64,000 nt of DNA from Gammaproteobacteria bacterium. GTDB taxonomy: Bacteria > Pseudomonadota > Gammaproteobacteria > Steroidobacterales > GCA-2729495. The position numbers and the translations under genes are program-made. The stretch's first letter is position 1. Each line of letters starts with the position of its first letter. Positions 1 through 8,530 of the stretch are shown one piece after another. The notes under the pieces were generated by a model that was not told the origin of the DNA, did not search any database, and worked only from the letters and a program-made list of their open reading frames with translations. The stretch covers positions 1-64,000 of the forward strand of contig QUBU01000007.1 of the NCBI GenBank assembly GCA_014337915.1, written 5' to 3'.

Positions 1-31
1 CTATCTCCCCTATCTCCCCCCTATCTCTCTC
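1..31. repeat. Tandem CTATCTCCC-like repeat at the window edge
   Basis: About three degenerate copies of a unit close to TATCTCCCC lie directly downstream of the ntrX stop codon and run off the left edge. A pyrimidine-rich 9-10 nt unit iterated outside a gene end resembles the outer arms of the palindromes at 24841-24958 (unit TTAATTCCC) and 32385-32526 (unit AGTTTCCCC). This could be the arm of a third family member, but the core needed to prove it would lie outside the window. Confidence 0.4.
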
Positions 32-1403
32 AGTCGTCGCCCAGCGTGCCGCGGAAGTCGATTCCGAGCGAGCGCAGCTTGCGGTAGAGGTGGGTGCGCT
101 CCATGCCGACGCGCTTGGCGAGCAGGCCAACCTTTCCGCCGCAGAGGGCGAGTTGCTCGGTGAGGTAGGCGCGCTCGAATTGCTCCCGGGCTTCACGCAG
201 CGGCAGCGCCAGCAGGTCCTGCTTCACCAGCGGTTCCTGCGCACCCGGCGCCGGGCGCAGCTCGCGCTCCACTTCGGCGAGCGGCACCTCCTCGGGACCG
301 CCCGCCACCAGCACCCGGCGCACCAGCCCGTTGAGCTCGCGCAGGTTGCCGGGCCAGGGGTAGTTGCGCAGCCGGTTCTGCGCCGCGAAGCCAAAGCGCC
401 GGAAGCCGAGGTGCTCGCGGTCGGCGAGGTCCTCGGCCGTGTAGCGCAGCAGGTCCGAGATGTCCTCCGAGTACTCGCGCAGCGGCGGCACCTCGATGCG
501 CAGCGCGCCCAGCTGTTCCACCAGGTCGGGCCGCACTCCGGCCGCGGCCGGATCAGCGAGTGTGGCGGGGCGCAGCGAGGCGACCAGGCGTGCCGCCAGC
601 GGCACGCGGGCCGCCTGCCCGAGGCGCGTGTAGCGCCCGGATTCCAGCACGCCGGCCAGCAGTGCCTGGGCGGCCGCGCTGACATCCTCGATGTTGCTGA
701 TGAACAGCGTGCCGGCGCCCACCTGATCGAGGAGCCCCCGCTCGACACCGGAGGCCGTTTCCGCGCCGAGCAGCGCCTGGGCAGCGGTCTCCGCCAGCAG
801 GCTGGATCCCGGCACCGTGATGAAGGGTGCGTCGCGACGCGGGCTCGCGTGGTGGATGAAGCCGGCCAGGGCGCTGCGGCCAGTGCCGCTCTCGCCGACG
901 ATGAGCAGCGGCGAAGCCTGCGGTGCCAGCTGCTCGGCCTGCTGGCGCAGCTCACGGATGCGCCGGCTGCGCTCCAGTGCCGCGAACAGCGGCGGCATCA
1001 GCCCGCCCCGCAGGCCGCTGCGATCGGCCGGGCGCACGCCGCGCAGGGACTTCTCCACCGTGCGCAGCAGCTTGTTGAGCGACAGCGGCTTCTCGACGAA
1101 ATCGGCGGCACCGAGGCGCGTGGCCTCCACCGCAGTCTCCACCGTGCCATGCCCGGACAGGATCACCACCGGGCAGGCGACGCGATTCTCCTGCTGCCAC
1201 TCGCGCAGCAGGCTGATGCCATCGGTATCGGGCATCCAGATGTCAAGCAGCACCAGGTCGGGCGTGCGCTCGGCCACGGCCTCGCGTGCCTGCGCGGCAT
1301 TGCCGGCAGTGGCCACGTCATAGCCTTCGTCGGAGAGGATCTCCTGGATCGTGTTGCGGATGTCGGCCTCGTCATCCACCACCAGAATATGCGGCGTGCG
1401 CAT
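30..1403 (-). CDS. ntrX: NtrX-type response regulator with degenerate AAA+ domain
   Basis: A 457-residue response regulator, predicted partner of the adjacent NtrY kinase in nitrogen or redox signalling. The receiver domain (about 1-120) has the acidic pocket D10/D11, phosphoacceptor D54 in LVLLDIWMP, and the lysine of FVEKPLS. The central domain (about 145-385) aligns with sigma-54 activators but is damaged. Walker A reads GESGTGRS, with arginine 176 where lysine is invariant. Walker B reads GTLFISNIED instead of GTLFLDEI. No GAFTGA loop is present. The C-terminal Fis-type helix-turn-helix (LAKRVGMERTHLYRKL) is intact. It is therefore likely a DNA-binding regulator that does not remodel sigma-54 polymerase. 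The start overlaps the ntrY stop by one base. Confidence 0.9.
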   Translation of the reverse strand: MRTPHILVVDDEADIRNTIQEILSDEGYDVATAGNAAQAREAVAERTPDLVLLDIWMPDTDGISLLREWQQENRVACPVVILSGHGTVETAVEATRLGAADFVEKPLSLNKLLRTVEKSLRGVRPADRSGLRGGLMPPLFAALERSRRIRELRQQAEQLAPQASPLLIVGESGTGRSALAGFIHHASPRRDAPFITVPGSSLLAETAAQALLGAETASGVERGLLDQVGAGTLFISNIEDVSAAAQALLAGVLESGRYTRLGQAARVPLAARLVASLRPATLADPAAAGVRPDLVEQLGALRIEVPPLREYSEDISDLLRYTAEDLADREHLGFRRFGFAAQNRLRNYPWPGNLRELNGLVRRVLVAGGPEEVPLAEVERELRPAPGAQEPLVKQDLLALPLREAREQFERAYLTEQLALCGGKVGLLAKRVGMERTHLYRKLRSLGIDFRGTLGDD

Positions 1404-3634
1404 CAGGCCTGCCTCCGTTCCCCGCCCCGCCGCGGCCGGCTGTCCGGCTGGGCATCGCGGTCGCGCTGACTCACGGGTAGGGTAACCCGGATGCAGGCCC
1501 CGCCGCCCGGCTGATTCCAGGCACTGACGGTACCGCCATGCTCCTCCACCAGCCGCCGCACGATGGCGAGCCCCAAGCCGGTGCCGCGCGTCTTGCCGGT
1601 GACGTAGGGATCGAAGATGCGCCCGAGCAGCCCGGCATTGATGCCCGGCCCATTGTCCCGGACCAGTATCTCGGCCAGCGCGGACGCGCCCTCGCCGAGC
1701 CTGTGGGTACTGATGCCGATGCGCCCGCTCGCCTGGCCCTCGAGGGCCTCGGCAGCGTTGCGGATCAGGTTGTGCAGCAACTGGCGCAGGCGCACGGCAT
1801 CCGCCTCGATGCTGGCGAGGCCGGGATCGAGGTCCAGGCCCAGTTCCGGCTGCTGCGGGCCATGGTAGAGGTCGGCCAGCTCGCGAATCAGGCCGTTGAG
1901 GTCCAGGGCGGCGAAACTCACCTCCGGCGCCCGCGCATACTCGCTGAAGGCATTGACCATGTCGCGCATGGCCTCGACCTGCTGGACGATGGTGTGCGTG
2001 GCGCGGTCCAGCAGCTCGGTGTCGGGCTCCGGCTGGCCAGCCAGGTAGCGACGCCGGATGCGCTCCGCCGACAGCTGGATCGGCGTCAGCGGATTCTTGA
2101 TCTCGTGTGCGAGCCGGCGCGCCACCTCACCCCAGGCCGCCTCGCGCTGGGCCTGCAGCGTCGCGGTAATGTCCTCGAACACCAGCACGAAGCCTGGGCT
2201 GGCCCCCTGCTCGTCGGGCAGCGGTGCGGCCGAGCACATCAGCACGCGCCGCGCGGAGTTCTCCGCGCCGATGGCGACCTGCTCCCGCCAGCCGGCGGGC
2301 GACTCGCGGCTGCGCTGCAGGCAGGCACCGAAGAACTGGTCGAGCACCGGGTTCCGGGCGCCGATCTCCTGCAGCGTTTCACCCGCCAGTGGCGCCAGCT
2401 CGGTCTGCAGGATGGCGCCCGCGGCTGCGTTGGCGATCTGCAGGCGCCCGCTGCCGTCGACGGCGACGACGCCGCTGGTGAGCCGCGCCAGTACCGTGGC
2501 GAGCTGGCTGCGGGAGCGCTCGATCTCCGCGGCGCTGCGCCGGGCCTGCTCGCCGGCCGCAGCCAGCTGCGCCGTCATCTCGTTGAAGGATTCGACCAGT
2601 GCACCGATATCGTCGTGGCTGGTCACCGGCAGGCGCGTGTCCAGGCGGCCGGCGGCCACCGCACGGGTGCCGGCCACCAGGGCGCGCACTGGCGCCGCCA
2701 GGCGGCGCGAGAATACGAAGGCGCCGTAGAACGCGGTAAACAGCGCAAACAGCAACGCCACCGTCAGCGCCAGTGTGAAGCTCGATTCCAGCGGGTCGCG
2801 CAGGAACACCAGCTCACCATAGCGGCTGTAGATCTTCTGCACCGACTCCGCCAGTGCACCGAGCTGCTCGCTGACCGGGAACAGCGCCTGCAGGACCAGC
2901 ACGTCGCCGGCCGCATCACCGCCCGGGCGCAGCAGCACCGCGGCGCGCACGCGCAACCGGTCCTCACCGGCAGGCTCCACTGCGACGTAGCGGCCATCGC
3001 GCGGCAGCTGCAGCAGCACATCCTCGCCCGGCAGCTCCGGCATGACGCCGGGCCTGGCATCGCTGCTGGTGGCGACGATCCGGTAATTGCGGGCGAACAC
3101 CGTCATCTCGCTGGCACCAGCCTCGCGGCGCAGCTGCGGCAGCGCCTCCACCATGGCCCCGGGCGCGAGGCTGGCAAGGGCCAGCGCCGTCCGCTGGGTG
3201 TGCTCCATCGCACTGCGCAGTTCGGCATCGAGCGCGCCGCGCGAGAGTTCCAGGGAGCGCTCCAGGCCCTGGGCGATGCGGTCGTCGGCCCAGGTCTCGA
3301 TGCCCCGGTGCAGGAACTGCACCGACAGCAGGAACACCACCAGCACCGGGGCCGCCGCCACCGCTGCGAACGCCGCCAGCAGGCGCAGTTTCAGTGCCGA
3401 GCCCGGCACTCTGGCGCGGCGCTCGCGAACCAGGCGCACCAGGTTGTAGACGAGCAGGGCGAGCAGCAGCAGCGCAGCGGCCGTGTTGACCAGCAGGACC
3501 GTGTCGTGCCAGCGGCCGAACCTGTCCGAGTTCTGTACGGTCTGGGTGAGGAGCGCGAGGCCGGCCAGTCCGACGGCCAGCGCGACCGCCAGCGCCCAGC
3601 CGGGTGGCCGCAGCCTTACGGGCTCATCGTCCAT
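1403..3634 (-). CDS. ntrY: NtrY-type membrane sensor histidine kinase
   Basis: A 743-residue inner-membrane kinase, predicted to phosphorylate NtrX. Hydrophobic segments lie near residues 14-32, 45-65 and 85-108. A periplasmic-type region follows, then another membrane segment near 285-310, a HAMP linker (RRLAAPVRALVAGTRAVAAG), a PAS region, and the dimerisation/phosphoacceptor motif RRLAHEIKNPLTPIQ with H510. The ATP-binding domain shows N (LIRNAAEAL), G1 (VRDNGPGI) and G2 (GTGLGLAIVRRL) boxes. Length and order match the NtrY family. It overlaps DUF4390 upstream by 19 nt and ntrX downstream by 1 nt, so the three genes are one transcription unit. The sensed signal cannot be read from the sequence. 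Confidence 0.93.
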   Translation of the reverse strand: MDDEPVRLRPPGWALAVALAVGLAGLALLTQTVQNSDRFGRWHDTVLLVNTAAALLLLALLVYNLVRLVRERRARVPGSALKLRLLAAFAAVAAAPVLVVFLLSVQFLHRGIETWADDRIAQGLERSLELSRGALDAELRSAMEHTQRTALALASLAPGAMVEALPQLRREAGASEMTVFARNYRIVATSSDARPGVMPELPGEDVLLQLPRDGRYVAVEPAGEDRLRVRAAVLLRPGGDAAGDVLVLQALFPVSEQLGALAESVQKIYSRYGELVFLRDPLESSFTLALTVALLFALFTAFYGAFVFSRRLAAPVRALVAGTRAVAAGRLDTRLPVTSHDDIGALVESFNEMTAQLAAAGEQARRSAAEIERSRSQLATVLARLTSGVVAVDGSGRLQIANAAAGAILQTELAPLAGETLQEIGARNPVLDQFFGACLQRSRESPAGWREQVAIGAENSARRVLMCSAAPLPDEQGASPGFVLVFEDITATLQAQREAAWGEVARRLAHEIKNPLTPIQLSAERIRRRYLAGQPEPDTELLDRATHTIVQQVEAMRDMVNAFSEYARAPEVSFAALDLNGLIRELADLYHGPQQPELGLDLDPGLASIEADAVRLRQLLHNLIRNAAEALEGQASGRIGISTHRLGEGASALAEILVRDNGPGINAGLLGRIFDPYVTGKTRGTGLGLAIVRRLVEEHGGTVSAWNQPGGGACIRVTLPVSQRDRDAQPDSRPRRGGERRQA

Positions 3635-4203
3635 TCGTACCAGTCACTCTCCAGGCTGAAACCGCTGTCCCAGAAAGCCAGCACCTGCAGTGGACCGGGC
3701 AGCCGCTGCTGGTCCAGCACGGCACGGACCGCGACCACGTAGGTCTCGCCGGCAACCAGCGCGCCGGGTTCCGCCACCGCCAGACCCTGCACGCGGCCCA
3801 GCGCATTGAGCGCTCCGAACAGCGTGCCATGCGAGGTAGCCGCACGACCGTCGGGATAGGTGACGATGTAACGCTTCGTCAGCGGCTCGTAGCTCAGCTG
3901 CCAGTCGCGGTGCACGGCGAGCGCCTCGGTGTTCGGCAGCCAGCGGCGTACGCGATCGGCCTCGAGTTCCACGCGGATGGTCAGGGTGACACCGTTGTCG
4001 AGGGCGGCGAGCGCCTTGTCGGTCAGGTGGTAGTCGATGCGTGCGGTGAGCCGCCAGGCGCCATCGGTGAAGCCCATGCTGGCGGTGCGCACGTCGAAAT
4101 CCTCGGCCAGCGCGCCGGCGGCGGGCAACGCGAGCAGGAGGGCGGCGAACAGCACTGCGACACATCCGGCCCGGGCCTGGAATTTCGGGGACGATGACTG
4201 CAT
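3616..4203 (-). CDS. DUF4390 secreted/periplasmic protein
   Basis: A 195-residue protein of the DUF4390 family, commonly found just upstream of ntrY in gamma- and betaproteobacteria. A Sec-type signal peptide covers about residues 1-33 (hydrophobic VAVLFAALLLALPAAGALA). The mature part is beta-rich with no catalytic motif that I recognise. Its last 19 nt overlap ntrY, which implies translational coupling and a role near NtrY signalling, perhaps on the periplasmic side. That role is inference from position only; the family has no established biochemical function. Confidence 0.85.
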   Translation of the reverse strand: MQSSSPKFQARAGCVAVLFAALLLALPAAGALAEDFDVRTASMGFTDGAWRLTARIDYHLTDKALAALDNGVTLTIRVELEADRVRRWLPNTEALAVHRDWQLSYEPLTKRYIVTYPDGRAATSHGTLFGALNALGRVQGLAVAEPGALVAGETYVVAVRAVLDQQRLPGPLQVLAFWDSGFSLESDWYEWTMSP

Positions 4204-4242
4204 GGGGCTACGATCTGGCTGGAGAACTGGGGCCCGGTACGC

Positions 4243-5592
4243 TCAGCCGGGTCTGCGGGTCATTAAAGCATAGTAGAGGCCGTCGGTACCGGCGTCGCCC
4301 GGCAGGGCCTGCCAGCCTGCGGGGTCGGTGCGTCGCAGCCAGCCGGGCAGCGCGCCGGCCAGCGGCTCGACGGGTTGCGCATCCGGGTGGACCGCGAGGA
4401 ACCCGGCCACCACGGCCTGGTTCTCCTCGTGCAGGATCGAACAGGTGGCGTAGAGCAGGCGTCCGCCGGGCCGGAGCAGGGGCCAGAGCGCCTCCAGCAG
4501 TTCGCGCTGGCGCCGCGCCATCGGCCCGATGTCCGCCTCCCGGCGCAGCAGCTTGATGTCCGGATGCCGGCGGATGACCCCGGTGCCCGAGCAGGGTGCA
4601 TCGACGAGGATGCGATCGAAGGGCCGGCCATCCCACCAGGTTGCGGTCGCGGCCGCGTCGGCCACGCAGCTCGCCGCCGCCAGGTCCAGTCGCGCCAGGT
4701 TCTCCCGCACGCGTTCCATGCGGCCGGCATCGACATCCAGTGCCAGCAGGTCCAGCCGGCCAGCGGCCTGCTCCAGCAACTGCCCGGTCTTGCCGCCCGG
4801 CGCCGCGCAGGCATCGAGCACCCGCACGCCGGGGCTGGCGCCGAGCAGCGCCGCGGCGAGCTGCGAGGCCGCGTCCTGCACACTGAGTTCACCGGCCGCG
4901 AAACCCGGAATGTCGGCGACGGGCAGTGCATGCTCCAGGCGCAGCGCGCCCGGCACCGGCCCCGGCACGGCGGCGATGCCTGCTGCCTGCAGCCGTGCCA
5001 GGCAGTCCTGCGGCGCCAGCCGCGCCTGGTTCACGCGCAGCCAGAGCGGCGGCGGCTCCTGCGCCGCCTCGAGGATGCGTTGCCAGTCGCCGGGCCAGTC
5101 CTGGCGCAGGCGTCCGATCAGCCAGGCAGGATGCGAATAGCGCGCTTCCTCGTCGGCCAGCGCCTCGGCCAGCAGCGACTCCCGTTCGCGCAGCAGCCGA
5201 CGCAGGCAGGCATTGACCAGGCCAGCGAGCCGCGGCCGGCCGAGCAGGCGCGTCGCGGCCACGGTGGACGACACGGCCGCATACTCCGGCTGCCGGGCAT
5301 CGAGCAGCTGGAACAGGCCCACCGAGAGCAGTGCCTCCAGCAGCCGGTCCCTGCCGGGCAGCGGCCGGTCGAGCAGCAGCCCCAGCAGGCGACGGTGGCG
5401 GTGGTGCCAGCGCAGCGCGCCGAAGGCGAGCGCCTTGACCTGGCTACGATCCGCGGCCGCGAGGTTCTGCAGATCAAGGGAACCGAACGCAGCGTCAACC
5501 GTAACACCGGCACCGAGCACTGCCGCCACGGCGCGCGCCGCCAGTGCCCGGCTGGCCGCACCGGGCTCCTGGCGCACACTGCCAAGGCTCAT
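4243..5592 (-). CDS. rsmB: 16S rRNA (cytosine-967-C5)-methyltransferase RsmB
   Basis: A 449-residue enzyme that uses S-adenosylmethionine to methylate C967 of 16S rRNA. An N-terminal NusB-like RNA-binding domain (about 1-135) precedes a Rossmann methyltransferase domain. That domain carries the SAM loop DACAAPGGKTGQLLE and both cysteine motifs of m5C methyltransferases: DAPCSGTG with the general-acid cysteine and YATCS with the nucleophile. The start codon overlaps the fmt stop as ATGA, so rsmB is translationally coupled to fmt. An 18-nt stretch in the N-terminal region (5497-5514) is identical to an arm of the hairpin between atpD and atpC. Confidence 0.96.
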   Translation of the reverse strand: MSLGSVRQEPGAASRALAARAVAAVLGAGVTVDAAFGSLDLQNLAAADRSQVKALAFGALRWHHRHRRLLGLLLDRPLPGRDRLLEALLSVGLFQLLDARQPEYAAVSSTVAATRLLGRPRLAGLVNACLRRLLRERESLLAEALADEEARYSHPAWLIGRLRQDWPGDWQRILEAAQEPPPLWLRVNQARLAPQDCLARLQAAGIAAVPGPVPGALRLEHALPVADIPGFAAGELSVQDAASQLAAALLGASPGVRVLDACAAPGGKTGQLLEQAAGRLDLLALDVDAGRMERVRENLARLDLAAASCVADAAATATWWDGRPFDRILVDAPCSGTGVIRRHPDIKLLRREADIGPMARRQRELLEALWPLLRPGGRLLYATCSILHEENQAVVAGFLAVHPDAQPVEPLAGALPGWLRRTDPAGWQALPGDAGTDGLYYALMTRRPG

Positions 5593-6539
5593 GCGCCGAG
5601 GACCCTGCCGCCGAGTGCGACGCCGTTGGCGAACTGGCCGGCGGCGATCCGCTGGCGGCCGGCGAGCTGCACGCTCAGCAGCCGCAGCAGACCATCCCCG
5701 GTCTGCACGTCGATGCCCTCGGGCCCCGCCGCGAGGACGGTACCCGGAGGCGCCGCGCGCTCGCCTCCCGGCAGCGGCCGCGCCAGCCAGCAGCGCAGCT
5801 GCGCGCCGTCGAGCCGCGTCTCCGCCACGGGCCAGGGGTTGTAGGCGCGGATGCGCCGGTCGAGCACCACGGCGCTTTCCCGCCAGTCGATGACTGCATC
5901 GGCCTTGCTGATCTTCCCAGCATGGGTCGCGCCCGCGGCGGGCTGCGCGACGAACCGCGCACTGCCATCGAGGATGGAGGCCAGCTGTGTCATCAGCAGT
6001 TCAGCACCGAGCAGGGCGAGCCGGTCGTGGAGGTCGCCCGCCGTGTCTGCGGGACCAATGTCGATCGCGCGCATCGCGGCCACGGGTCCGGTGTCCAGCC
6101 CCTCGTCCAGGCGCATCAGCGCCACGCCGGTCTGCGCATCCCCGGCCAGCACCGCGGCCTGGATCGGTGCCGCGCCACGCCAGCGCGGCAGCAGCGAGGC
6201 ATGGATGTTGAGGCAACCCCGTGGCGGGATCTCCAGCACCTCGCGCGGCAACAGCAGGCCGTAGGCGACCACCACGATGAGGTCCGGGGCGAGCCCGCGC
6301 AGCGCCTCCCTTGCGGCGGCATCGCGGCGCAGGCTCTCCGGCTGCAGCACCGGCAGGCCCAGCGACAGCGCGCAAGCCTTCACCGGGCTCGCCTGCAGTT
6401 GCCGGCCGCGGCCGGCCGGACGGTCGGGCTGGGTCAGCACCGCGACGACCTGCTGTGTCGATGCTGCCAGCCGCTGCAGCGCCGGCACGGCGAACTCCGG
6501 GGAGCCAGCGAAGATGATGCGTGACGCTGGCGGGCTCAC
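5589..6539 (-). CDS. fmt: Methionyl-tRNA formyltransferase
   Basis: A 316-residue enzyme that formylates initiator Met-tRNA using 10-formyltetrahydrofolate. The N-terminal domain shows FAGSPEFAVPAL and the family signature HASLLPRWRGAAPIQ, which contains the catalytic asparagine/histidine region (LNIHASLLP). The C-terminal OB-like tRNA-binding domain starts near residue 205. It lies between def upstream (42-nt gap) and rsmB downstream (4-nt overlap), the classical def-fmt-rsmB order that couples formylation with deformylation. Length and motifs are normal. Confidence 0.97.
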   Translation of the reverse strand: MSPPASRIIFAGSPEFAVPALQRLAASTQQVVAVLTQPDRPAGRGRQLQASPVKACALSLGLPVLQPESLRRDAAAREALRGLAPDLIVVVAYGLLLPREVLEIPPRGCLNIHASLLPRWRGAAPIQAAVLAGDAQTGVALMRLDEGLDTGPVAAMRAIDIGPADTAGDLHDRLALLGAELLMTQLASILDGSARFVAQPAAGATHAGKISKADAVIDWRESAVVLDRRIRAYNPWPVAETRLDGAQLRCWLARPLPGGERAAPPGTVLAAGPEGIDVQTGDGLLRLLSVQLAGRQRIAAGQFANGVALGGRVLGA

Positions 6540-6582
6540 CGGTGGCGTGACCTGGCAGCGGCGGCCGGCGCGCGGGCCGGGC

Positions 6583-7110
6583 TCAGATAGCGGGCGCGCG
6601 CTCGCCGTCGCGCCGCGCGGATTTCACCAGCTTCTTGCGGATGCGCTGGCGCTTGAGCTCGGAGAGATAGTCGACGAAGAGCTTGCCTTCGAGGTGATCC
6701 ATCTCGTGCTGGATGCACACCGCCAGCAGCCCGTCGGCGTCGAACTCCAGCGGCTTGCCCCTGGGGTCCAGCGCGCGCACCCGGATGCGGCGGGCCCGCG
6801 TTACGGTCTCGGTGACACCCGGCACCGACAGGCAGCCTTCCTCGCCGCTGCCCACGTCCTCGCGCCCGATGATCTCCGGGTTGATCAATGCCATGGGCTG
6901 GCTGCGGTCCTCGGAGACGTCCATGACGATCACCCGCAGGTGCACGTCCACCTGGGTGGCCGCCAGGCCCACGCCCGGCGCCGCGTACATGGTTTCCAGC
7001 AGGTCGGCCACGAGGCGCCGGATTCTGTCATCCACCTCCGGCACCGCCGCGGCCCGGGTGCGCAGCCGCGGGTCCGGATATTCCAGAATCTTCAATAGCG
7101 CCATGGGCAT
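6583..7110 (-). CDS. def: Peptide deformylase
   Basis: A 175-residue metalloenzyme that removes the N-formyl group from nascent proteins. All three family motifs are present: [18 protein letters not shown] (metal-ligand cysteine) and [15 protein letters not shown] (HExxH metal-binding histidines and catalytic glutamate). It is the first gene of the minus-strand def-fmt-rsmB-DUF4390-ntrYX run, and a candidate promoter lies about 40 nt upstream. Confidence 0.97.
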   Translation of the reverse strand: MPMALLKILEYPDPRLRTRAAAVPEVDDRIRRLVADLLETMYAAPGVGLAATQVDVHLRVIVMDVSEDRSQPMALINPEIIGREDVGSGEEGCLSVPGVTETVTRARRIRVRALDPRGKPLEFDADGLLAVCIQHEMDHLEGKLFVDYLSELKRQRIRKKLVKSARRDGERAPAI

Positions 7111-7330
7111 TCCTTCACAGTTTCGTGTCCATCACTATGAAGGCCCGATAATTTTATGATATACCGCATCCGATTCGTCCCAGGCCGGCGGGGTTGGGTT
7201 TGCTGGCCAGGGATCCCAGAGTTGTTGTCGCAAACGTGTGTCGTACCGCGATCCCTGCCGACCGGGCCGGGATTCTAGCACCGGTGGATCGGCTCCCCGG
7301 CGTAGCGGTCAGCATAGGGATGGAGCTTCC
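7111..7330. promoter_or_regulatory. Divergent intergenic region between def and the LysM gene
   Basis: This 220-bp gap separates two divergent operons and must hold promoters for both. An AT-rich island at 7146-7167 stands out in GC-rich surroundings. Read on the minus strand it gives TAAAAT (complement of 7151-7156), a good -10 box about 40 nt before the def start; the -35 is weak. On the plus strand GGAG at 7322-7325 is a plausible Shine-Dalgarno for the LysM gene. No clear plus-strand promoter was identified. Confidence 0.4.
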
Positions 7331-8440
7331 ATGAAGATCTCTCGCCCCTCCTTGGTTCCGGCCTTGCTGGCCGCCTGCACTGCATCGCTGGTCCTCGGCA
7401 GCGCCACGGGCGCAACCGGTCCCGGCATCAGCCTCATGGCGGCGGAAGCCACCGCCAGCTCACCGGCGCTGAATCCGGCCCATCCGGACAGCTACACGGT
7501 GAAGCGCGGGGATACCCTCTGGGACATCGCCTCGATGTTCCTCAAGGATCCCTGGTACTGGCCCGAGATCTGGTACGCCAACCCGCAGGTGGAGAACCCA
7601 CACCTTATCTATCCGGGCGACGTGCTGACGCTGGTCTACGTCGACGGCAAACCCAGGGTCCAGGTGCAGCGCGGCGCCGCCAGCCAGGCGGGCGGTACCG
7701 AGAAGCTCTCGCCCCAGATCCGCGAGTCGGCGCTGGAGAGCGCCATTCCGGCCATTCCGCTGGACGTCATCGGCGCCTTCCTCAGCCGCGGCTCGGTGCT
7801 GCAGAAGGACGAGGTCAAGAAGTCCCCTTACGTGGTCTCCATCCGCGGCCAGCACATCATCGGCGCCGCAGGCAACGAGCTCTACGTGCGCGGCAAGGTC
7901 GCCGGCGTCGACCAGGGCTACAGCGTCGTCGAAGTCGGCCAGCCGCTGGTCGATCCGGATGACGGCGACGTCGTCGGCTACGAGGGCATCTATGTCGGCG
8001 CCGGCACCATCCGCCGTGTCGGCGATCCCTCCACGCTATTCCTCACCGACACCACGCGCGAGGCCACCGAGGGCGATCGGCTGATCTCGCAGCAGGTCGC
8101 ATTCCCGGCCCGGTTCGTGCCGACAGTGCCGCCGCGGCCGGTCGAGGGCACCATCATCGCGGTCACGGATGGCGTCTCCCAGTTCGGCCAGTACCAGGTG
8201 ATCGTCATCAACCGCGGCGCCCGCAATGGCCTCGAACCCGGCAGCGTGCTGCGTATCTGGCAGGCCGGCGAGAAGGTGGCCGACACCGCCAAACCCGGGC
8301 GAATCTCCGCGAATGTCCGCTTGCCGGATGAACCGGCAGGGCTTGCAATGGTGTTCCGCGCCTACGACCGCATCAGCTACGCGCTGGTCATGCGCGCCAC
8401 CAGTGAAATGCATGTCCAGGACATCGTCAGGAATCCATAG
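7331..8440 (+). CDS. LysM-domain secreted protein upstream of dprA
   Basis: A 369-residue exported protein with a Sec signal peptide (about 1-32). One LysM peptidoglycan-binding domain (about 50-105, DSYTVKRGDTLWDIASMFL) is followed by a long beta-rich region. LysM proteins of this length sit in front of dprA in many gammaproteobacteria and are presumed cell-wall associated; the exact role is unknown. The ATG at 7331 was chosen over an in-frame start at 7238 because it has GGAG five bases upstream and begins directly with the signal peptide. Confidence 0.9.
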   Translation: MKISRPSLVPALLAACTASLVLGSATGATGPGISLMAAEATASSPALNPAHPDSYTVKRGDTLWDIASMFLKDPWYWPEIWYANPQVENPHLIYPGDVLTLVYVDGKPRVQVQRGAASQAGGTEKLSPQIRESALESAIPAIPLDVIGAFLSRGSVLQKDEVKKSPYVVSIRGQHIIGAAGNELYVRGKVAGVDQGYSVVEVGQPLVDPDDGDVVGYEGIYVGAGTIRRVGDPSTLFLTDTTREATEGDRLISQQVAFPARFVPTVPPRPVEGTIIAVTDGVSQFGQYQVIVINRGARNGLEPGSVLRIWQAGEKVADTAKPGRISANVRLPDEPAGLAMVFRAYDRISYALVMRATSEMHVQDIVRNP

Positions 8441-8488
8441 CCAGGGCGCCGCGCCCGCAGCGCGGCTCGCATCCACTGCTCGTCCGCA

Positions 8489-8510
8489 CAGCCCGCCCCC
8501 TGGCGGGCTG
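8489..8510 (+). terminator. GC hairpin between LysM gene and dprA
   Basis: A perfect 9-bp stem, CAGCCCGCC paired with GGCGGGCTG around a 4-nt loop, is followed by TGCCGTTT. It lies in the 90-nt gap after the LysM gene. The short T-run makes it at best a weak terminator or attenuator, because dprA starts within 25 nt. Confidence 0.4.
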
Positions 8511-8530
8511 TGCCGTTTCCGGCGCCGCTG

